A stretch of 64,000 bases of DNA from Promerops cafer (Eukaryota; Chordata; Aves; Passeriformes; Nectariniidae). The translations under genes and the position numbers were made by a program. Position 1 is the stretch's first letter. The number at the start of each line of letters is the position of its first letter. The notes below the pieces were generated by a model, which did no database searches, was not told where the DNA came from, and saw only the letters and a list, made by a program, of their open reading frames with translations. Shown here one piece after another: positions 63,629-64,000 of the stretch. The stretch is from assembly GCA_013398275.1 (NCBI GenBank), contig VZSE01002700.1, forward strand, positions 932,436-996,435, written 5' to 3'.

Positions 63629-64000
63629 CCAGTGCTCTCACTGTGGTGTCAATACAAGTAGATCTGAATATGCAGATTTCTCAGAAATGTTTGACCTGGA
63701 ATGAAAAGTACTAATTAAATTTAGTTTTATGACTCATCACATTGACAATTTGCCCTTTTGCAATTCAGGATTTTTGCAAGATGCAGATTCCTCAGTGAAA
63801 TCAATACGGTTCAAAATATGCATAAAGCTATGAGACAAAAGTAACACAAGACAAAATCCTGATGCTAAAGACTGTGGGCAATTTTTTAAATCATTTCAGT
63901 GTATGTAAAATGGGCTGAGAATCTTTATTGCTTTCTGACATAAAATAATCACTGGCATGCTAAGTTTCTAAAAGACCAGATTTAAACAGTACTTTCTCCC
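63629..64000. other. AT-rich unique non-coding DNA
   Basis: Nothing recognisable is seen to the end of the window. Confidence 0.6.

Overview
This window looks like a gene-poor, AT-rich stretch of a bird chromosome. I found no protein-coding gene I can defend across the 64 kb. The evidence for a bird is the repeat content. There are several CR1 LINE fragments with typical avian CR1 3' ends (ATTCTATG or AGAATCA tails). There are also solo LTRs of an avian endogenous retrovirus type that I recognise by its layout. The exact lineage is not certain; the repeats would fit a passerine or other neoavian bird. Every long open frame (maximum 133 codons) is either a CR1 remnant, a shadow of a simple repeat, or has no visible coding character.

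Layout. 1-7 kb: AT-rich unique sequence, a fragment of an ERV-like repeat (3.27 kb), a (CCAA)n microsatellite and a 12-N assembly gap inside an AT/TAGATA repeat. 7-13.4 kb: three separate CR1 pieces on the plus strand (reverse-transcriptase region, endonuclease region, 3' tail) with unique sequence between. 13.4-26 kb: unique DNA with two minus-strand CR1 pieces (15.9-16.5 kb, 22.2-22.7 kb), long T-tracts and two small tandem duplications. 26-34.8 kb: unique DNA, some of it resembling conserved non-coding sequence. 34.85-35.45 kb: solo LTR, minus strand. 35.4-48 kb: unique DNA with a possible 37-bp splice-flanked exon, a perfect 20-bp palindrome with two octamer-like half-sites, a well preserved CR1 3' end (38.5-38.9 kb) and a short CR1 tail (44.9 kb). 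48.3-50.5 kb: a cluster of retroviral LTR material containing an exact 228-bp duplication around a single N (almost certainly an assembly error) and an LTR followed by a tRNA-Met-type primer binding site. 56.06-56.92 kb: the longest CR1 copy. The rest to 64 kb is unique AT-rich DNA, with a 72-bp tandem duplication at 63.5 kb.

There is no operon or pathway here. The elements are independent, decayed insertions in intergenic or intronic DNA. I found no clearly new biological system. The points most worth checking are the assembly artefact, the LTR-PBS junction with unusually long tRNA match, the possible signal-peptide micro-exon at 35.9 kb and the palindromic octamer site at 37.4 kb.
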